Below are positions 38,544-47,559 of a stretch of 64,000 bases of DNA, one piece after another. The translations under genes were made by a program, and so were the position numbers. Numbering within the stretch: position 1 is the first letter of the stretch; each line of letters begins with the position of its first letter. The stretch covers positions 744,001 through 808,000 of the forward strand of contig OZ240237.1 in the NCBI GenBank assembly GCA_965198025.1, given 5' to 3'. Source of the DNA: CAYWWM01 sp965198025 (GTDB taxonomy: Bacteria; Acidobacteriota; Terriglobia; 2-12-FULL-54-10). The notes below the pieces were generated by a model. The model was not told where the DNA came from and searched no databases. It was given only the letters and a program-made list of their open reading frames with translations.

Positions 38544-39184
38544 ACGTAGCCCTGTTCGGAGGGACGTTCGATCCGGTGCATTGCGGACATCTGGCTGCGG
38601 CACGGGCGGCGCAGCAAGCGTTTGCGCTGGACCGGATCGAGTTCATTCCGGTGGCCCGTCCGCCGCATAAGCTGGACCGGCCAATCACACCATTCCCGCA
38701 CCGTTACGTGATGGTGACGCTGGCCTGCGCAGGCGCGCGGGAATTCGTTCCGTCGCTGCTCGAAGGCCCTGAAGAGGGCGACGGAAACGCCAACTATTCC
38801 ATCGACACCGTGCGCAAAGTGGCGGCCACGCTGGGGGCGTCGGACCGGCTGTATTTCCTGATCGGGGCGGATGCGTTTCTGGACCTGCCGACTTGGCGGG
38901 AGGGGACGGCGCTACTCGAATCCTGCGACTTCATTCTGGTGAGCCGGCCGGGATTTCCGATCGCGGAGATTGCGCGAGTGGTTCCGGAAGAGTTCCGGGC
39001 CGGCGCGGAGCGAGCGAGCAGCCTTCCGTTGCGGCGCTCGACGCTGCATCTGCTGCCAACCGTTGATTCCGACGTGTCGTCGTCGGGGATTCGCGAGGCC
39101 GTGACGGCAGGCAGACCGCTGACGGGACTGGTCCCAGACTCTGTGGCGGAATACATTCAAAAGTTGGGGTTGTATCATTCATGA
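38540..39184 (+). CDS. nadD: Nicotinate-nucleotide adenylyltransferase
   Basis: NAD biosynthesis enzyme of 214 residues joining nicotinate mononucleotide and ATP. The nucleotidyltransferase motif is GGTFDPVHCGHLAAARAA. LDRIEFIPVARPPHK follows, then NYSIDTVRK, FLIGADAFLDLPTWRE and the C-terminal SSSGIREAVTAGRPLTGLVPDSVAEYIQKLGLY. The start is GTG within GTGA overlapping the obgE stop, with GGGGAGGGA upstream. Confidence 0.96.
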   Translation: MNVALFGGTFDPVHCGHLAAARAAQQAFALDRIEFIPVARPPHKLDRPITPFPHRYVMVTLACAGAREFVPSLLEGPEEGDGNANYSIDTVRKVAATLGASDRLYFLIGADAFLDLPTWREGTALLESCDFILVSRPGFPIAEIARVVPEEFRAGAERASSLPLRRSTLHLLPTVDSDVSSSGIREAVTAGRPLTGLVPDSVAEYIQKLGLYHS

Positions 39185-39540
39185 GCACCATGCCGACCCC
39201 GGGAATCTCGCCGCTGGACGAGGCGCTCGAAGCGGCGCGGGACCGCAAGGCGCGGGACATTGTTCTGCTGGATCTCGAGGAAGTGGCCACATTCACCGAC
39301 CATTTCCTGATCTGCAGTGGAACCAGCAGCCGGCAGGTGCATGGAATTGCAGACGAGATCGAGCGTCGGCTGCGGGCAGGCGGTTTGCGGCCCGCTCACA
39401 TCGAAGGCTATAATCACGCCGAGTGGGTGCTGATGGACTACGTGGACTTTGTGGTCCACATCTTCAGTGAAAAGGCGCGCGTATTCTACGACCTGGAACG
39501 GCTGTGGCGGACGGCGAAACGAACAGTTGTCAGTGAATAG
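39181..39540 (+). CDS. rsfS: Ribosome silencing factor RsfS
   Basis: Iojap-type ribosome silencing factor, 119 residues, which blocks subunit joining in starvation. Signatures are KARDIVLLDLEEVATFTDHFLICSGTSSRQVHGIADEIE and EGYNHAEWVLMDYVDFVVHIFSEKARVFYDLERLW. Starts at ATGA overlapping the nadD stop, giving a nadD-rsfS-rlmH order seen in many bacteria. Confidence 0.97.
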   Translation: MSTMPTPGISPLDEALEAARDRKARDIVLLDLEEVATFTDHFLICSGTSSRQVHGIADEIERRLRAGGLRPAHIEGYNHAEWVLMDYVDFVVHIFSEKARVFYDLERLWRTAKRTVVSE

Positions 39541-39558
39541 CAGTTCGTTGGGAGAACA

Positions 39559-40023
39559 ATGCGGGTGGGGGTGCTTTGGATCGGAAAGACCCGCCTACCG
39601 GGCGTGGCGGCCTTGACGAACGAATACACAAAACGCCTCAGCCGGTATTGTGATTTTGAGGGTCACGAGGTGCGAGAAGTTCCACGGGAAAGTAAGCGCA
39701 GTGCAGGAGGATTCACTGGGGCGGAAACGAAGCTGCTCAAACAGTCGGAAGGAGCGCGACGCGTAGCGCTCGATCCGGCCGGCCTGCGATGGAGTTCGCA
39801 AGAGCTCGCGGAGTTCTTGAGGAAACAGCGCGACAGTGGCGGCCAGGCGATCGCGTTTTGCGTGGGCGGGGCGGACGGGTTCTCGGCCGCGTTTCGCAAG
39901 AAGGCGGACCTACAGCTTTCTCTTTCGCCGATGACGTTGCCGCACGAGTTGGCGCGCGTGATGCTGCTCGAACAGCTCTATCGGTCGTTCACGCTGCTGG
40001 CGGGACACCCGTACTCGAGATAG
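39559..40023 (+). CDS. rlmH: 23S rRNA pseudouridine-1915 N3-methyltransferase
   Basis: RlmH, 154 residues, a SPOUT-fold enzyme methylating Psi1915 of 23S rRNA. It has YTKRLSRYCDFEGHEV, then RRVALDPAGLRWSSQELAEFL, the SAM-binding knot segment AIAFCVGGADGFSAAFRKKADLQLSLSPMTLPHELARVMLLEQLYRSFTLLAGHPYSR. The last seven residues are the conserved active-site tail. Confidence 0.97.
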   Translation: MRVGVLWIGKTRLPGVAALTNEYTKRLSRYCDFEGHEVREVPRESKRSAGGFTGAETKLLKQSEGARRVALDPAGLRWSSQELAEFLRKQRDSGGQAIAFCVGGADGFSAAFRKKADLQLSLSPMTLPHELARVMLLEQLYRSFTLLAGHPYSR

Positions 40024-40065
40024 GAATCCGGAGGTGGAGGGAACAAGGGGAACGCTTCTTTTTCG

Positions 40066-40092
40066 GCTTCTGACTTGTGACTCTTGACTCCT
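40066..40092. repeat. Short dispersed repeat (GACTCTTGACTCCT type) outside the phage cluster
   Basis: TTCTGACTTGTGACTCTTG followed by ACTCCT, the same type seen repeatedly in the phage cluster (for example 23447-23475). It lies between rlmH and accD and shows the family is not phage-specific. Confidence 0.55.
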
Positions 40093-40102
40093 AGGAATTC
40101 AC

Positions 40103-40942
40103 ATGGCCTGGTTTCGGAGAAAAAAACAGAAGATTGCGGCTCTGGAGAGCACGCCGGTGCGGACCGAGGGGTTGTGGATCAAGTGCGACGGCTGCCGCCA
40201 GATCATCTGGAAAAAAGACCTCGAAGCGAATTGGAATCTCTGCCCGAAATGCGGACATCACTTCCGGCTGGACGCGCGCGGGCGGCTGCGGCTGCTGCTC
40301 GACGAGGAGCAGTACCAGGAGCACGACACGGGGCTGGAGACGACCGATCCGCTGGGGTTTGTGGACCTGAAGCCGTATCAGGAGCGAATCCAGAGCGCGC
40401 AGAAAGCGACCGGACTGAAAGACGCGGTGATCACGGCAGAAGGAAAACTGGAAGGCCGGCCGGTCATTCTGTGCGCGATGGAATATTCCTTCATCGGCGG
40501 GAGCATGGGGGCAACGGTTGGCGAGAAGATCACGCGGGCCGTGGAGCGGGCAGCGGAAGCAAAACATCCTCTGCTGATCGTTTCGGCTTCGGGCGGAGCG
40601 CGCATGATGGAAGGAACGATCAGCCTGATGCAGATGGCCAAGATCAGCGCAGCGCTGGCACGGCTGGACGAGGCCGGCGTTCCGTTCCTGAGTATTCTGA
40701 CCGACCCGACGACCGGCGGGGTGACGGCGAGCTTCGCCATGCTGGGAGACTTGAACATCGCCGAACCGGGGGCGCTGATCGGGTTCGCGGGGCCGCGCGT
40801 GATCGAGCAGACGATCCGGCAAAAGCTTCCGAAAGGATTTCAGCGCAGCGAATTCCTGCTGGAGCACGGCATGCTCGACGCGGTAGTGCCGCGGCTGGAA
40901 TTGAAGCAGTTTCTTGCAAGATCGCTGAATTATTTTTCCTAA
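40103..40942 (+). CDS. accD: Acetyl-CoA carboxylase carboxyltransferase subunit beta
   Basis: AccD, 279 residues, the beta half of the bacterial acetyl-CoA carboxylase carboxyltransferase for fatty acid synthesis. The N-terminal zinc finger is WIKCDGCRQIIWKKDLEANWNLCPKCGHHFRL (CxxC x15-20 CxxC). The crotonase-like core has AMEYSFIGGSMGATVGEKITRAVE, LLIVSASGGARMMEGTISLMQMAKI, FLSILTDPTTGGVTASFAMLGDLNIAEPGALIGFAGPRVIEQT. accA is not in the window. folC follows 11 bases later. Confidence 0.97.
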   Translation: MAWFRRKKQKIAALESTPVRTEGLWIKCDGCRQIIWKKDLEANWNLCPKCGHHFRLDARGRLRLLLDEEQYQEHDTGLETTDPLGFVDLKPYQERIQSAQKATGLKDAVITAEGKLEGRPVILCAMEYSFIGGSMGATVGEKITRAVERAAEAKHPLLIVSASGGARMMEGTISLMQMAKISAALARLDEAGVPFLSILTDPTTGGVTASFAMLGDLNIAEPGALIGFAGPRVIEQTIRQKLPKGFQRSEFLLEHGMLDAVVPRLELKQFLARSLNYFS

Positions 40943-40953
40943 ACAATATCCGA

Positions 40954-42309
40954 ATGAACTATGCAGAAGCGACGCAGTACCTGATCTCGCTCGGAAACGA
41001 AATCCGCGCTTCGAGCCTGGACTCGGCGCAGTCCTCAAAGCTGGGTCTCGAGAATATCACGAAGCTGCTCGATGACCTCGGGCGGCCGCAGGATGCGGTT
41101 CCGAGCGTGCTGGTGGGAGGTACCAACGGAAAAGGATCGAGTGCAGCGATGCTGGAAGCGGTGCTGCGGAGCGCGGGCCTGCGCTCGGGGCTCTATACGT
41201 CGCCGCACCTAGTGGAGATCAACGAGCGGATCCAGTTGCATGGACAGCCGATTCCGCCAGATGAATTCGCGGCCTTGTTTACGGCGCTGCGGGCAAGGAT
41301 CGAGCGGTTACTGGCAGAGGGGCGGCTTCGCTTCCATCCCACGTATTTCGAATGCCTGACGGCGATGGGATTCGAGTACTTCCGGCGAGAAGCGTGCGAA
41401 TTGGCGGTGCTCGAAGTGGGCATGGGCGGGCGACTGGACGCAACGAACACAGCGAAGCCGCGCGTGGCCGTGATCACGCAGATTGATCTCGACCACGAAC
41501 GATTTCTAGGAACCACGATCGGGGCCATTGCTGCGGAGAAAGCCGGGATCATCAAACGCAAAGGAGTCGTGGTCAGCGCGGCTTCGCACCCGGAAGCTGC
41601 CGCTGTGATCCGCACGCGGGCGGAAGCACAGGAAGCACGGCTGATCGAGACGTGGCGTGAATACTCGGTCGAGGCTGTCGCGAGGACCGATGGAAGACAT
41701 TCGTTTTCGGTTGCGCACGGGGACGGGTTCCGGCTAAGGCTGAAACCGGCGCTGCGCGGGAAGCATCAGATGGGAAATGCGCTGGCGGCGGCAGTGGCGG
41801 CGCGGGAACTGGCGCTGCAGGGCTTTCCCATCCGCGACGAGCACATACAACAGGGCCTGGCATCGGCCCAGTGGCCGGGGCGGCTGGAAGCGATTCGCGA
41901 AGAGCCGCTGGTGCTGCTCGACGGGGCGCACAATCCTGCAGGGGCGCGGGCGCTGTCCCGCTTCCTGGATGAGTGCTTCACCGGAAGGCGGGTGGTACTG
42001 GTCTACGGAGCCATGCGCGACAAGGCAGTGCCGGAGATCGCGGAAGTGCTGTTTCCGAAAGCGGGGCTGGTGGTGCTGACTCAGCCGGAGCAGTTCCGGG
42101 CGGCCGCTCCCGAAACCGTCCGGGACCTGACGGCGCACCTGAACTCCAACATCGTGATCGAGCCGGAGCTGGAAGCGGCGCTCGGGTGTGCGTTGGAGAC
42201 GGCTGCGCCCGACGACGTGATTCTGGTGACTGGTTCGTTATTCTTGGTGGGAGATGTCAAACGGCGCTGCGCGGAAGAGGCCCCGAAAGCAGTTTCCGAA
42301 TTGGTGTAA
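40954..42309 (+). CDS. folC: Folylpolyglutamate synthase/dihydrofolate synthase
   Basis: FolC, 451 residues, adding glutamates to folates. The ATP loop is VLVGGTNGKGSSAAMLEAVLRSAGLRSGLYTSPHLVEINERIQLHG. FECLTAMGFEYFRREACELAVLEVGMGGRLDATNTAKPRVAVITQIDLDHERFLGTTIGAIAAEKAGIIK follows, then the C-terminal domain with GRLEAIREEPLVLLDGAHNPAGARALSRFL. The ATG at 40954 lies right after accD, an accD-folC order common in bacteria. It ends convergently with a MetE-like gene. Confidence 0.96.
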   Translation: MNYAEATQYLISLGNEIRASSLDSAQSSKLGLENITKLLDDLGRPQDAVPSVLVGGTNGKGSSAAMLEAVLRSAGLRSGLYTSPHLVEINERIQLHGQPIPPDEFAALFTALRARIERLLAEGRLRFHPTYFECLTAMGFEYFRREACELAVLEVGMGGRLDATNTAKPRVAVITQIDLDHERFLGTTIGAIAAEKAGIIKRKGVVVSAASHPEAAAVIRTRAEAQEARLIETWREYSVEAVARTDGRHSFSVAHGDGFRLRLKPALRGKHQMGNALAAAVAARELALQGFPIRDEHIQQGLASAQWPGRLEAIREEPLVLLDGAHNPAGARALSRFLDECFTGRRVVLVYGAMRDKAVPEIAEVLFPKAGLVVLTQPEQFRAAAPETVRDLTAHLNSNIVIEPELEAALGCALETAAPDDVILVTGSLFLVGDVKRRCAEEAPKAVSELV

Positions 42310-42369
42310 CCCACTCCAGTTCCGCAGTCGTCTCAGGGCGGAACCGCAAGGAAACGCGCGATGCGTTGA

Positions 42370-43518
42370 TCAACCCCAGACCTGGGCAGCGGTTTCGAGC
42401 ATGACGTCGAGCTTGCGCCACTGGTCATCCTCGCCCAAGAGGTTGCCAGCCATGTCGGAGGAGAAACCGCACTGCGGGCTGAGAGCGAGTTGCTCGAGGG
42501 GAGCAAAGCGGGCGGCCTCGTCGATTCTACGCTTCAGCTCGTCCGGGGTTTCGACGCGGCCAGTCTTGGTCGTGATCAGGCCGAGGACGGCAATCTTGCC
42601 TTTGGGCAGAAAACGCAACGGCTCGAATCCGCCGGCGCGCTCGGTGTCATATTCGAGCAACAGACGCTGGTGGTCGAGGCCCTGGAAAATGCGCTCGGCG
42701 ATGGCGTCGTAGAAGCCTTCGCGGTGCCACTGGCTCTGACGGTTGCCGCGGCAGAGATGCAGTCCGAAGACGACGCCGGGGAAACCGGCGATCGCGGCGT
42801 TGTCGGCGGCGATGGCCCGGTCGAGGGTGGCTTCGGGATCGTCTCCCTCAGCGCGCATAGCAGTGAGCGAGCGCTCGTCCACGTAGCGTGTATAACTGGG
42901 TCCGTCGATCTGGAGGTAGCGGCAGCCGGCCGCGGCTAGCCCCCCGACGATCTCGCGGTCGACGGCCACGACGTCCGCGAGGAATTCTGCCACAGACGGA
43001 TAGACTGCCCGGGAAGCTTCGCGGTCGAAGCCTTCCAGGATGCGGTCGGGGTTGATGAGGGTTACCTTGACGGGGCTGCCGGCGATGCTCTGCGCGAACT
43101 CGTACTCCTCCAACGTGCGGCTGCGCACCAGACGAAGACGATTCCCAACCGGCTGATGCACTCTCAAGACAGGATTCAGGCCGCGCCGGATGCCCTGATC
43201 ATCGCGGCGCCTTTCCCCTTCGAGCTCGCGGAGCAATTCGTTCCACTGTGACTGCCACGCTTCCATGCCGGCCACTTCGCCGAAGCTCTCCATGAAGTTC
43301 AGGCGTCGGAACTCGCCGTCGGTGATGATGGGCAGGCCGTGCGCTTCCTGCGTGGTGATCGAATCGAGAATGGCTTCATCCTGTTCCTCACGGAGCCCCT
43401 GCTCGGAAATCTGACCCTGATGGAAACGCGCGAAAATGGTCTTCAGCCGCGGCGGGCGTAGCAAGCTTCCAACCTGGTCCACGCGCATTTGAGCGAGAAA
43501 ATCTGTTGGAGACGGCAT
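42370..43518 (-). CDS. MetE-like (cobalamin-independent methionine synthase C-terminal type) protein 1
   Basis: A 382-residue protein equivalent to the catalytic C-terminal barrel of MetE, without the N-terminal half. It starts with the family pattern RVDQVGSLLRPPRLK and has LPIITDGEFRRLNFMESFGEVAGM and CRYLQIDGPSYTRYVD. Zinc ligands are visible in FGLHLCRGNRQSQW (H-x-C), LLEYDTERAGGFEPLRFLPKGKIAVLGLITTKTGRVE (Glu), and LALSPQCGFSSDMAGN (Cys). Such core-MetE proteins transfer methyl groups to thiols such as homocysteine, but the methyl donor is often unknown. It is transcribed away from the oxidoreductase/transporter/sen array, with 243 bases between, and a second paralogue lies inside that array. 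Confidence 0.88.
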   Translation of the reverse strand: MPSPTDFLAQMRVDQVGSLLRPPRLKTIFARFHQGQISEQGLREEQDEAILDSITTQEAHGLPIITDGEFRRLNFMESFGEVAGMEAWQSQWNELLRELEGERRRDDQGIRRGLNPVLRVHQPVGNRLRLVRSRTLEEYEFAQSIAGSPVKVTLINPDRILEGFDREASRAVYPSVAEFLADVVAVDREIVGGLAAAGCRYLQIDGPSYTRYVDERSLTAMRAEGDDPEATLDRAIAADNAAIAGFPGVVFGLHLCRGNRQSQWHREGFYDAIAERIFQGLDHQRLLLEYDTERAGGFEPLRFLPKGKIAVLGLITTKTGRVETPDELKRRIDEAARFAPLEQLALSPQCGFSSDMAGNLLGEDDQWRKLDVMLETAAQVWG

Positions 43519-43761
43519 GAGGCGTTTCCTTCGGGAGCTGACGTTCCCGGAGCAGCGAACCGCTGCAGCGCGGGTCTAGTGTACACCGGCGATCCATGTC
43601 ATGCCAGATGACTACGCCGGACGGCGAGCGGGGGGTCCACACCAGCAATCGGAGGAGCGCCGATCATTGGCCCGGTCGACTGAGTGTAGTAACGTTGTGT
43701 AGAGTTGGGGAAAAGTTATGCGTTCAAGTTGCACGAAACCGAGATTAGCAGAGGAGAAGGA

Positions 43762-45147
43762 ATGGCCGAATCAAAACCGTACGACGCAATTGTGATCGGG
43801 ACGGGGCAGGCGGGCCCGTCGCTGGCGGCGCGTCTGGCGAAGGCGGGCATGAGCGTGGCGGTGATCGAGCGGAAACGATTCGGCGGCACGTGCGTCAATA
43901 CCGGTTGCATTCCTACGAAGACGCTGGTGGCAAGTGCCTATGCGGCATCGCTGGCGCGCCGCGCCGCCGACTATGGCGTCCAGATCGGTGGTGGAGTTAC
44001 GGTAGACATGAAGGCCGTCAAAGCGCGCAAGGACGCTATTGTGCGTCGCTCCAACGAAGGCGTCGAGAAGTGGCTTAAGAACACAAGTAACTGCACGGTA
44101 TACGAGGGTCATGCGCGGTTGGCAGGCCCGAGAGCCGTGCGGGTGAACGGCGGCCTGCTCGAGAGCGAGCGCATTTTCCTCAACGTTGGTGCACGGGCGT
44201 TTATCCCTCCCATGCCCGGGCTGGACGGGGCCCCGTTCCTGACAAACTCGAACATGATGGACGTGGACTTCCTTCCAGAGCATCTTATCGTGATCGGCGG
44301 CGGGTACATCGGGCTGGAATTCGCGCAGATGTACCGGCGGTTCGGGAGCCGGGTTACGGTCATCGAGAAAGGTGCGCAATTGATGAGACGCGAAGACGAC
44401 GATGTGACCGCAGCGGTCCGGGAGATTCTCGAGAAGGACGGTGTCGAGTTCTGCCTGAACGTTGAGTGCATAGCGGTGGAGAAGCGTGGCGAGGGCGTGG
44501 CGGTGCAGCTCGATTGCGACGAAGGAAGCCGGGAGGTCACTGGGTCACATTTGCTGTTGGCCCTGGGCCGGCGGCCAAACACGGATGACTTGGGCCTTGA
44601 AACAGCAGGCATTGCTGTGGACGCACGGGGTTTCATTCAAGTGGACGAACAGTTGCGGACAAACGTGCCCGGGATTTGGGCCTTGGGCGACTGCAACGGC
44701 AAGGGCGCGTTCACGCACACCTCTTACAACGATTACGAAATCGTGGCGGCAAACCTCCTCGACAGCGATCCGCGGCGCGTGGGTGACCGCATTCCTACGT
44801 ATGCCTTGTTCATCGACCCTCCCCTGGGCCGTGCGGGGATGACAGAAGCCGAAGTGAAACAGAGCGGAAAAAAGGCGTTGATCGGGAAGCGGCCTATGAC
44901 GCGAGTTTCGCGAGCGATCGAGAAAGGTGAGACGCAGGGCTTCATGAAAGTCCTGGTGGATGCGGAGACACAACGCATTCTGGGCGCGGCGATCTTGGGC
45001 GTAGGCGGTGACGAGATCGTCCACTCGATTTTGGACGTCATGTACGCGGACGCACCGTACACTGTGATCCAGCGCGCCGTGCATATCCATCCAACGGTGA
45101 CGGAGCTCATCCCGACGATGCTCGGCGAAATGAAACCGCTCGAGTGA
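43762..45147 (+). CDS. FAD-dependent pyridine nucleotide-disulfide oxidoreductase (mercuric reductase-like)
   Basis: Class I flavin disulfide reductase of 461 residues. FAD binding is AIVIGTGQAGPSLAARLAKAG, the redox disulfide is GGTCVNTGCIPTKTLVASA (C-x4-C), and NAD(P)H binding is LIVIGGGYIGLEFAQMYRRFGSRVTVIE. The second FAD segment is IWALGDCNGKGAFTHTSYNDYE. The dimer-interface HPTVTELIPTML supplies the catalytic His. It lacks the N-terminal metal-binding domain and the C-terminal Cys pair of true mercuric reductase, so that common label would be wrong. AGGAGAAGGA precedes the ATG at 43762. It is first in the array leading to sen genes; a reductase for a disulfide or diselenide metabolite is possible but is inference. 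Confidence 0.9.
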   Translation: MAESKPYDAIVIGTGQAGPSLAARLAKAGMSVAVIERKRFGGTCVNTGCIPTKTLVASAYAASLARRAADYGVQIGGGVTVDMKAVKARKDAIVRRSNEGVEKWLKNTSNCTVYEGHARLAGPRAVRVNGGLLESERIFLNVGARAFIPPMPGLDGAPFLTNSNMMDVDFLPEHLIVIGGGYIGLEFAQMYRRFGSRVTVIEKGAQLMRREDDDVTAAVREILEKDGVEFCLNVECIAVEKRGEGVAVQLDCDEGSREVTGSHLLLALGRRPNTDDLGLETAGIAVDARGFIQVDEQLRTNVPGIWALGDCNGKGAFTHTSYNDYEIVAANLLDSDPRRVGDRIPTYALFIDPPLGRAGMTEAEVKQSGKKALIGKRPMTRVSRAIEKGETQGFMKVLVDAETQRILGAAILGVGGDEIVHSILDVMYADAPYTVIQRAVHIHPTVTELIPTMLGEMKPLE

Positions 45148-45167
45148 GAGAAGCCGCAGGAGACCCG

Positions 45168-45920
45168 ATGCTCGAACTGGGAGGCGTCAGCAAAGCCTTT
45201 GGTGAGGTGCCGGTGGTCCAGAACCTCGACTTGACCGTTCCGGAGGGGCGAACAGCGGCGCTGCTGGGCCCAAGCGGTTGCGGCAAATCCACGGTGCTGC
45301 GGCTGATCATCGGACTGGTGCGGCCCGATGCGGGAACGGTGCGCATCGATGGTGATGAGCTGACGCGAGACAACGACCTGACCCTGCGGAGGCGCATCGG
45401 GTACGTGATTCAGGACGGAGGCCTGTTTCCGCACCTGACGGCGGAAGGGAACATCGCGCTGATGGCGCGGTATCTCGGGTGGGGAGAGGATGCCGTCACG
45501 AAGCGCGTGGCGGAGCTGGCCGAGCTGACGCGGTTTCCGCCAGACGGCTTGGCGCGGTATCCGGCCGAGCTTTCCGGCGGACAGGCGCGGCGTGTGGCGC
45601 TGATGCGAGCGCTGATGCTCGACCCGGACGTGATTCTGCTTGACGAGCCGTTGGGCGCGCTCGATCCGATGATCCGGGCGGAACTGCAATCCGATCTGCG
45701 CGATATTTTCCGCAGCCTGGAAAAAACTGTGGTTTTGGTGACGCACGATATCGGGGAGGCCGGTTTCTTTGGAGACGACATCGTGCTTCTGCGCGCAGGA
45801 CGAGTCGTGCAGCGGGGGTCGCTGCAGGAATTGGTCGAGAAACCAGCCGATGAATTCGTCACGCAGTTCATCAACGCGCAGCGCAGCCCGCTCGAAGCGT
45901 TGCAGGGGAAGGGCCGATGA
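45168..45920 (+). CDS. ABC transporter ATPase, quaternary-amine (OpuBA/EgtV-like) type
   Basis: ATPase of an osmoprotectant-type importer, 250 residues. Walker A is LLGPSGCGKSTVLRLIIG, the Q-loop IGYVIQDGGLFPHLT, the signature motif LSGGQARRVALMRAL, Walker B VILLDEPLGALDPM, and the H-loop VVLVTHDIGEAGFF. The ATG at 45168 has AGGAG five bases upstream; a GTG at 45144 overlapping the previous stop is less likely. It lacks the C-terminal CBS domains of larger ProV/OpuAA proteins. It overlaps the permease gene by four bases. The EgtV comparison rests on system type and context. Confidence 0.9.
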   Translation: MLELGGVSKAFGEVPVVQNLDLTVPEGRTAALLGPSGCGKSTVLRLIIGLVRPDAGTVRIDGDELTRDNDLTLRRRIGYVIQDGGLFPHLTAEGNIALMARYLGWGEDAVTKRVAELAELTRFPPDGLARYPAELSGGQARRVALMRALMLDPDVILLDEPLGALDPMIRAELQSDLRDIFRSLEKTVVLVTHDIGEAGFFGDDIVLLRAGRVVQRGSLQELVEKPADEFVTQFINAQRSPLEALQGKGR

Positions 45921-47425
45921 GACGGTGGCGGATGCGAGGCGTGGCCGGCGTAGTCTTGCTGGGAGCCTGCTTGCTGCCGGGGAAAAGCGTCGCGCAGGAG
46001 ATCACGGTCGGCTCAAAGTCGTTCACCGAGAATGTGGTCCTCGGCGAACTGGTGACACACTTGGCGCGCAGCGGCGGAGCGACTGCCGTGCACCGGCGGG
46101 AACTGGGCGGCACGCAGGTGCTTTGGAACGCGCTGCGGCGCGGCGAGATTGACCTCTATCCCGAGTATACGGGGACGATCCGCGAGGAGATTCTGGCAGG
46201 GCAGGCGATCCCGGACGAACAGGCGCTGCGCGCGGCGCTGGTGGAGCAGGGAATTCGCGTCAGCCAACCGCTCGGCTTCAACAACACATACGCGCTCGGC
46301 ATGAAGGAGGAGATTGCGGAAGAGGCGGGAATCAGCACGATATCCGATTTGCGCGCGCATCCAGCTCTGCGGTTCGGCTTCAGCAACGAGTTCATGGACC
46401 GGGGGGACGGCTGGCCGAGCTTGCGGGACCGGTACGGGCTCCCTCACCGCAATGTGCGGGGGCTGGACCACGACCTGTCGTATCGGGGCCTTGAAAGCGA
46501 AGCGATCGAGGTGACCGACCTCTATTCGACCGACGCTGAGATCGAATACTACGGGCTGAGGGTGCTCGAAGACGACCTGCGCCATTTTCCCGAGTACGAC
46601 GCCGTACTGGTTTATCGGGCGGACCTGCTGAGCCGCGCGTCGGAGGCGCTAGCGGCAGTTCTGGGGCTCGAAGGCCGTATCTCCGCCGATGCGATGATTG
46701 AAATGAACCGTCGAGCGAAGCTCGACCGGGTTCCGGAAACGCGTGTCGCAGCGGACTTTCTCGCAGAGAGCTTGGGTCTGGTGGTGAACATCACGGAGCC
46801 GTCGGCCCGGGAACGCTTTCTGCAAAATACGCGGTCGCATCTGCTGCTGGTAGCGATTTCGCTGACGGCGGCGATTCTGATCGCGGTCCCGCTGGGCGTT
46901 CTGGCGGCGAAACAGCCGGGGGCGGGGCAGGCGATTCTGGGGATTGTGGGCATCGTCCAGACGATCCCGTCGCTGGCGCTGCTGGTGTTCATGATCCCGC
47001 TGCTCGGGATTGGCGACACGCCGGCCATCATGGCGCTGTTTCTCTACAGCCTGCTTCCGATTGTGCGAAACACCTATGCGGGCCTGCACGATATTCCGCT
47101 GCCGCTGCGGGAATCGGCAGCGGCGCTGGGACTGCCGGCCGGGGCGCGGCTGCGACGGATCGAGATGCCGATGGCGTCGCGCGCCATCCTGGCCGGGATC
47201 AAGACCTCGGCGGTGATCAACGTGGGCACGGCGACGCTCGGGGCGCTGATCGGAGCGGGCGGCTACGGACAGCCGATTTTCACCGGCATCCGGCTCGACG
47301 ACGTCGGACTGATTCTGGAAGGAGCGATTCCGGCTGCCCTGCTGGCGCTGGCCGTGCAAGGGCTGTTCGAGCTCCTCGAGCGCTTGCTGGTACCCAGAGG
47401 ACTACGGTTGAAACCGGCGGCTTAG
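45917..47425 (+). CDS. Fused substrate-binding/permease protein of a quaternary-amine ABC importer
   Basis: A 502-residue fusion. After a signal peptide (RGVAGVVLLGACLLPGKSVAQ), residues of about 26-290 form an OpuBC/ProX-type binding domain. They read ITVGSKSFTENVVLGELVTHLAR, the hallmark GEIDLYPEYTGTIREEIL, GFNNTYALGMKEE, and YSTDAEIEYYGLRVLEDD. Residues of about 305-500 are the permease with five or six helices, the LGIVGIVQTIPSLALLVFMIPLLGIGDTPAIMALFLYSLLPIVRNTYAGL pattern and the coupling loop AAALGLPAGARLRRIEMP. Binding domain first and permease second is the reverse of the order I know for EgtU. The ligand should carry a trimethylammonium group: betaine, choline, carnitine, hercynine, ergothioneine or selenoneine. 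The neighbours favour the last three. Confidence 0.88.
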   Translation: MRRWRMRGVAGVVLLGACLLPGKSVAQEITVGSKSFTENVVLGELVTHLARSGGATAVHRRELGGTQVLWNALRRGEIDLYPEYTGTIREEILAGQAIPDEQALRAALVEQGIRVSQPLGFNNTYALGMKEEIAEEAGISTISDLRAHPALRFGFSNEFMDRGDGWPSLRDRYGLPHRNVRGLDHDLSYRGLESEAIEVTDLYSTDAEIEYYGLRVLEDDLRHFPEYDAVLVYRADLLSRASEALAAVLGLEGRISADAMIEMNRRAKLDRVPETRVAADFLAESLGLVVNITEPSARERFLQNTRSHLLLVAISLTAAILIAVPLGVLAAKQPGAGQAILGIVGIVQTIPSLALLVFMIPLLGIGDTPAIMALFLYSLLPIVRNTYAGLHDIPLPLRESAAALGLPAGARLRRIEMPMASRAILAGIKTSAVINVGTATLGALIGAGGYGQPIFTGIRLDDVGLILEGAIPAALLALAVQGLFELLERLLVPRGLRLKPAA

Positions 47426-47559
47426 GTCTTGATTACGCAGGCACAAGGATAGGGTCGTAATTTGCGGTTGGCGGATCGGCGGCGTGGTTGCTATGCTTTC
47501 CCATTGCGCTGCGAGGTGCATTTTTCGCGGCTGCGGACGCGGCGTGCGCCGCAGGTAAC

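Noticed and set aside
43762..45147. Mercuric reductase
   Set aside because: The N-terminal metal-binding domain and the C-terminal Cys pair of MerA are missing; only the general flavin disulfide reductase core is present, and there are no mer genes.
45168..47425. Simple glycine betaine transporter call
   Set aside because: The family would allow it, but the tight linkage to senA, senB and egtD makes a narrower osmoprotectant label unjustified; left as quaternary-amine type.
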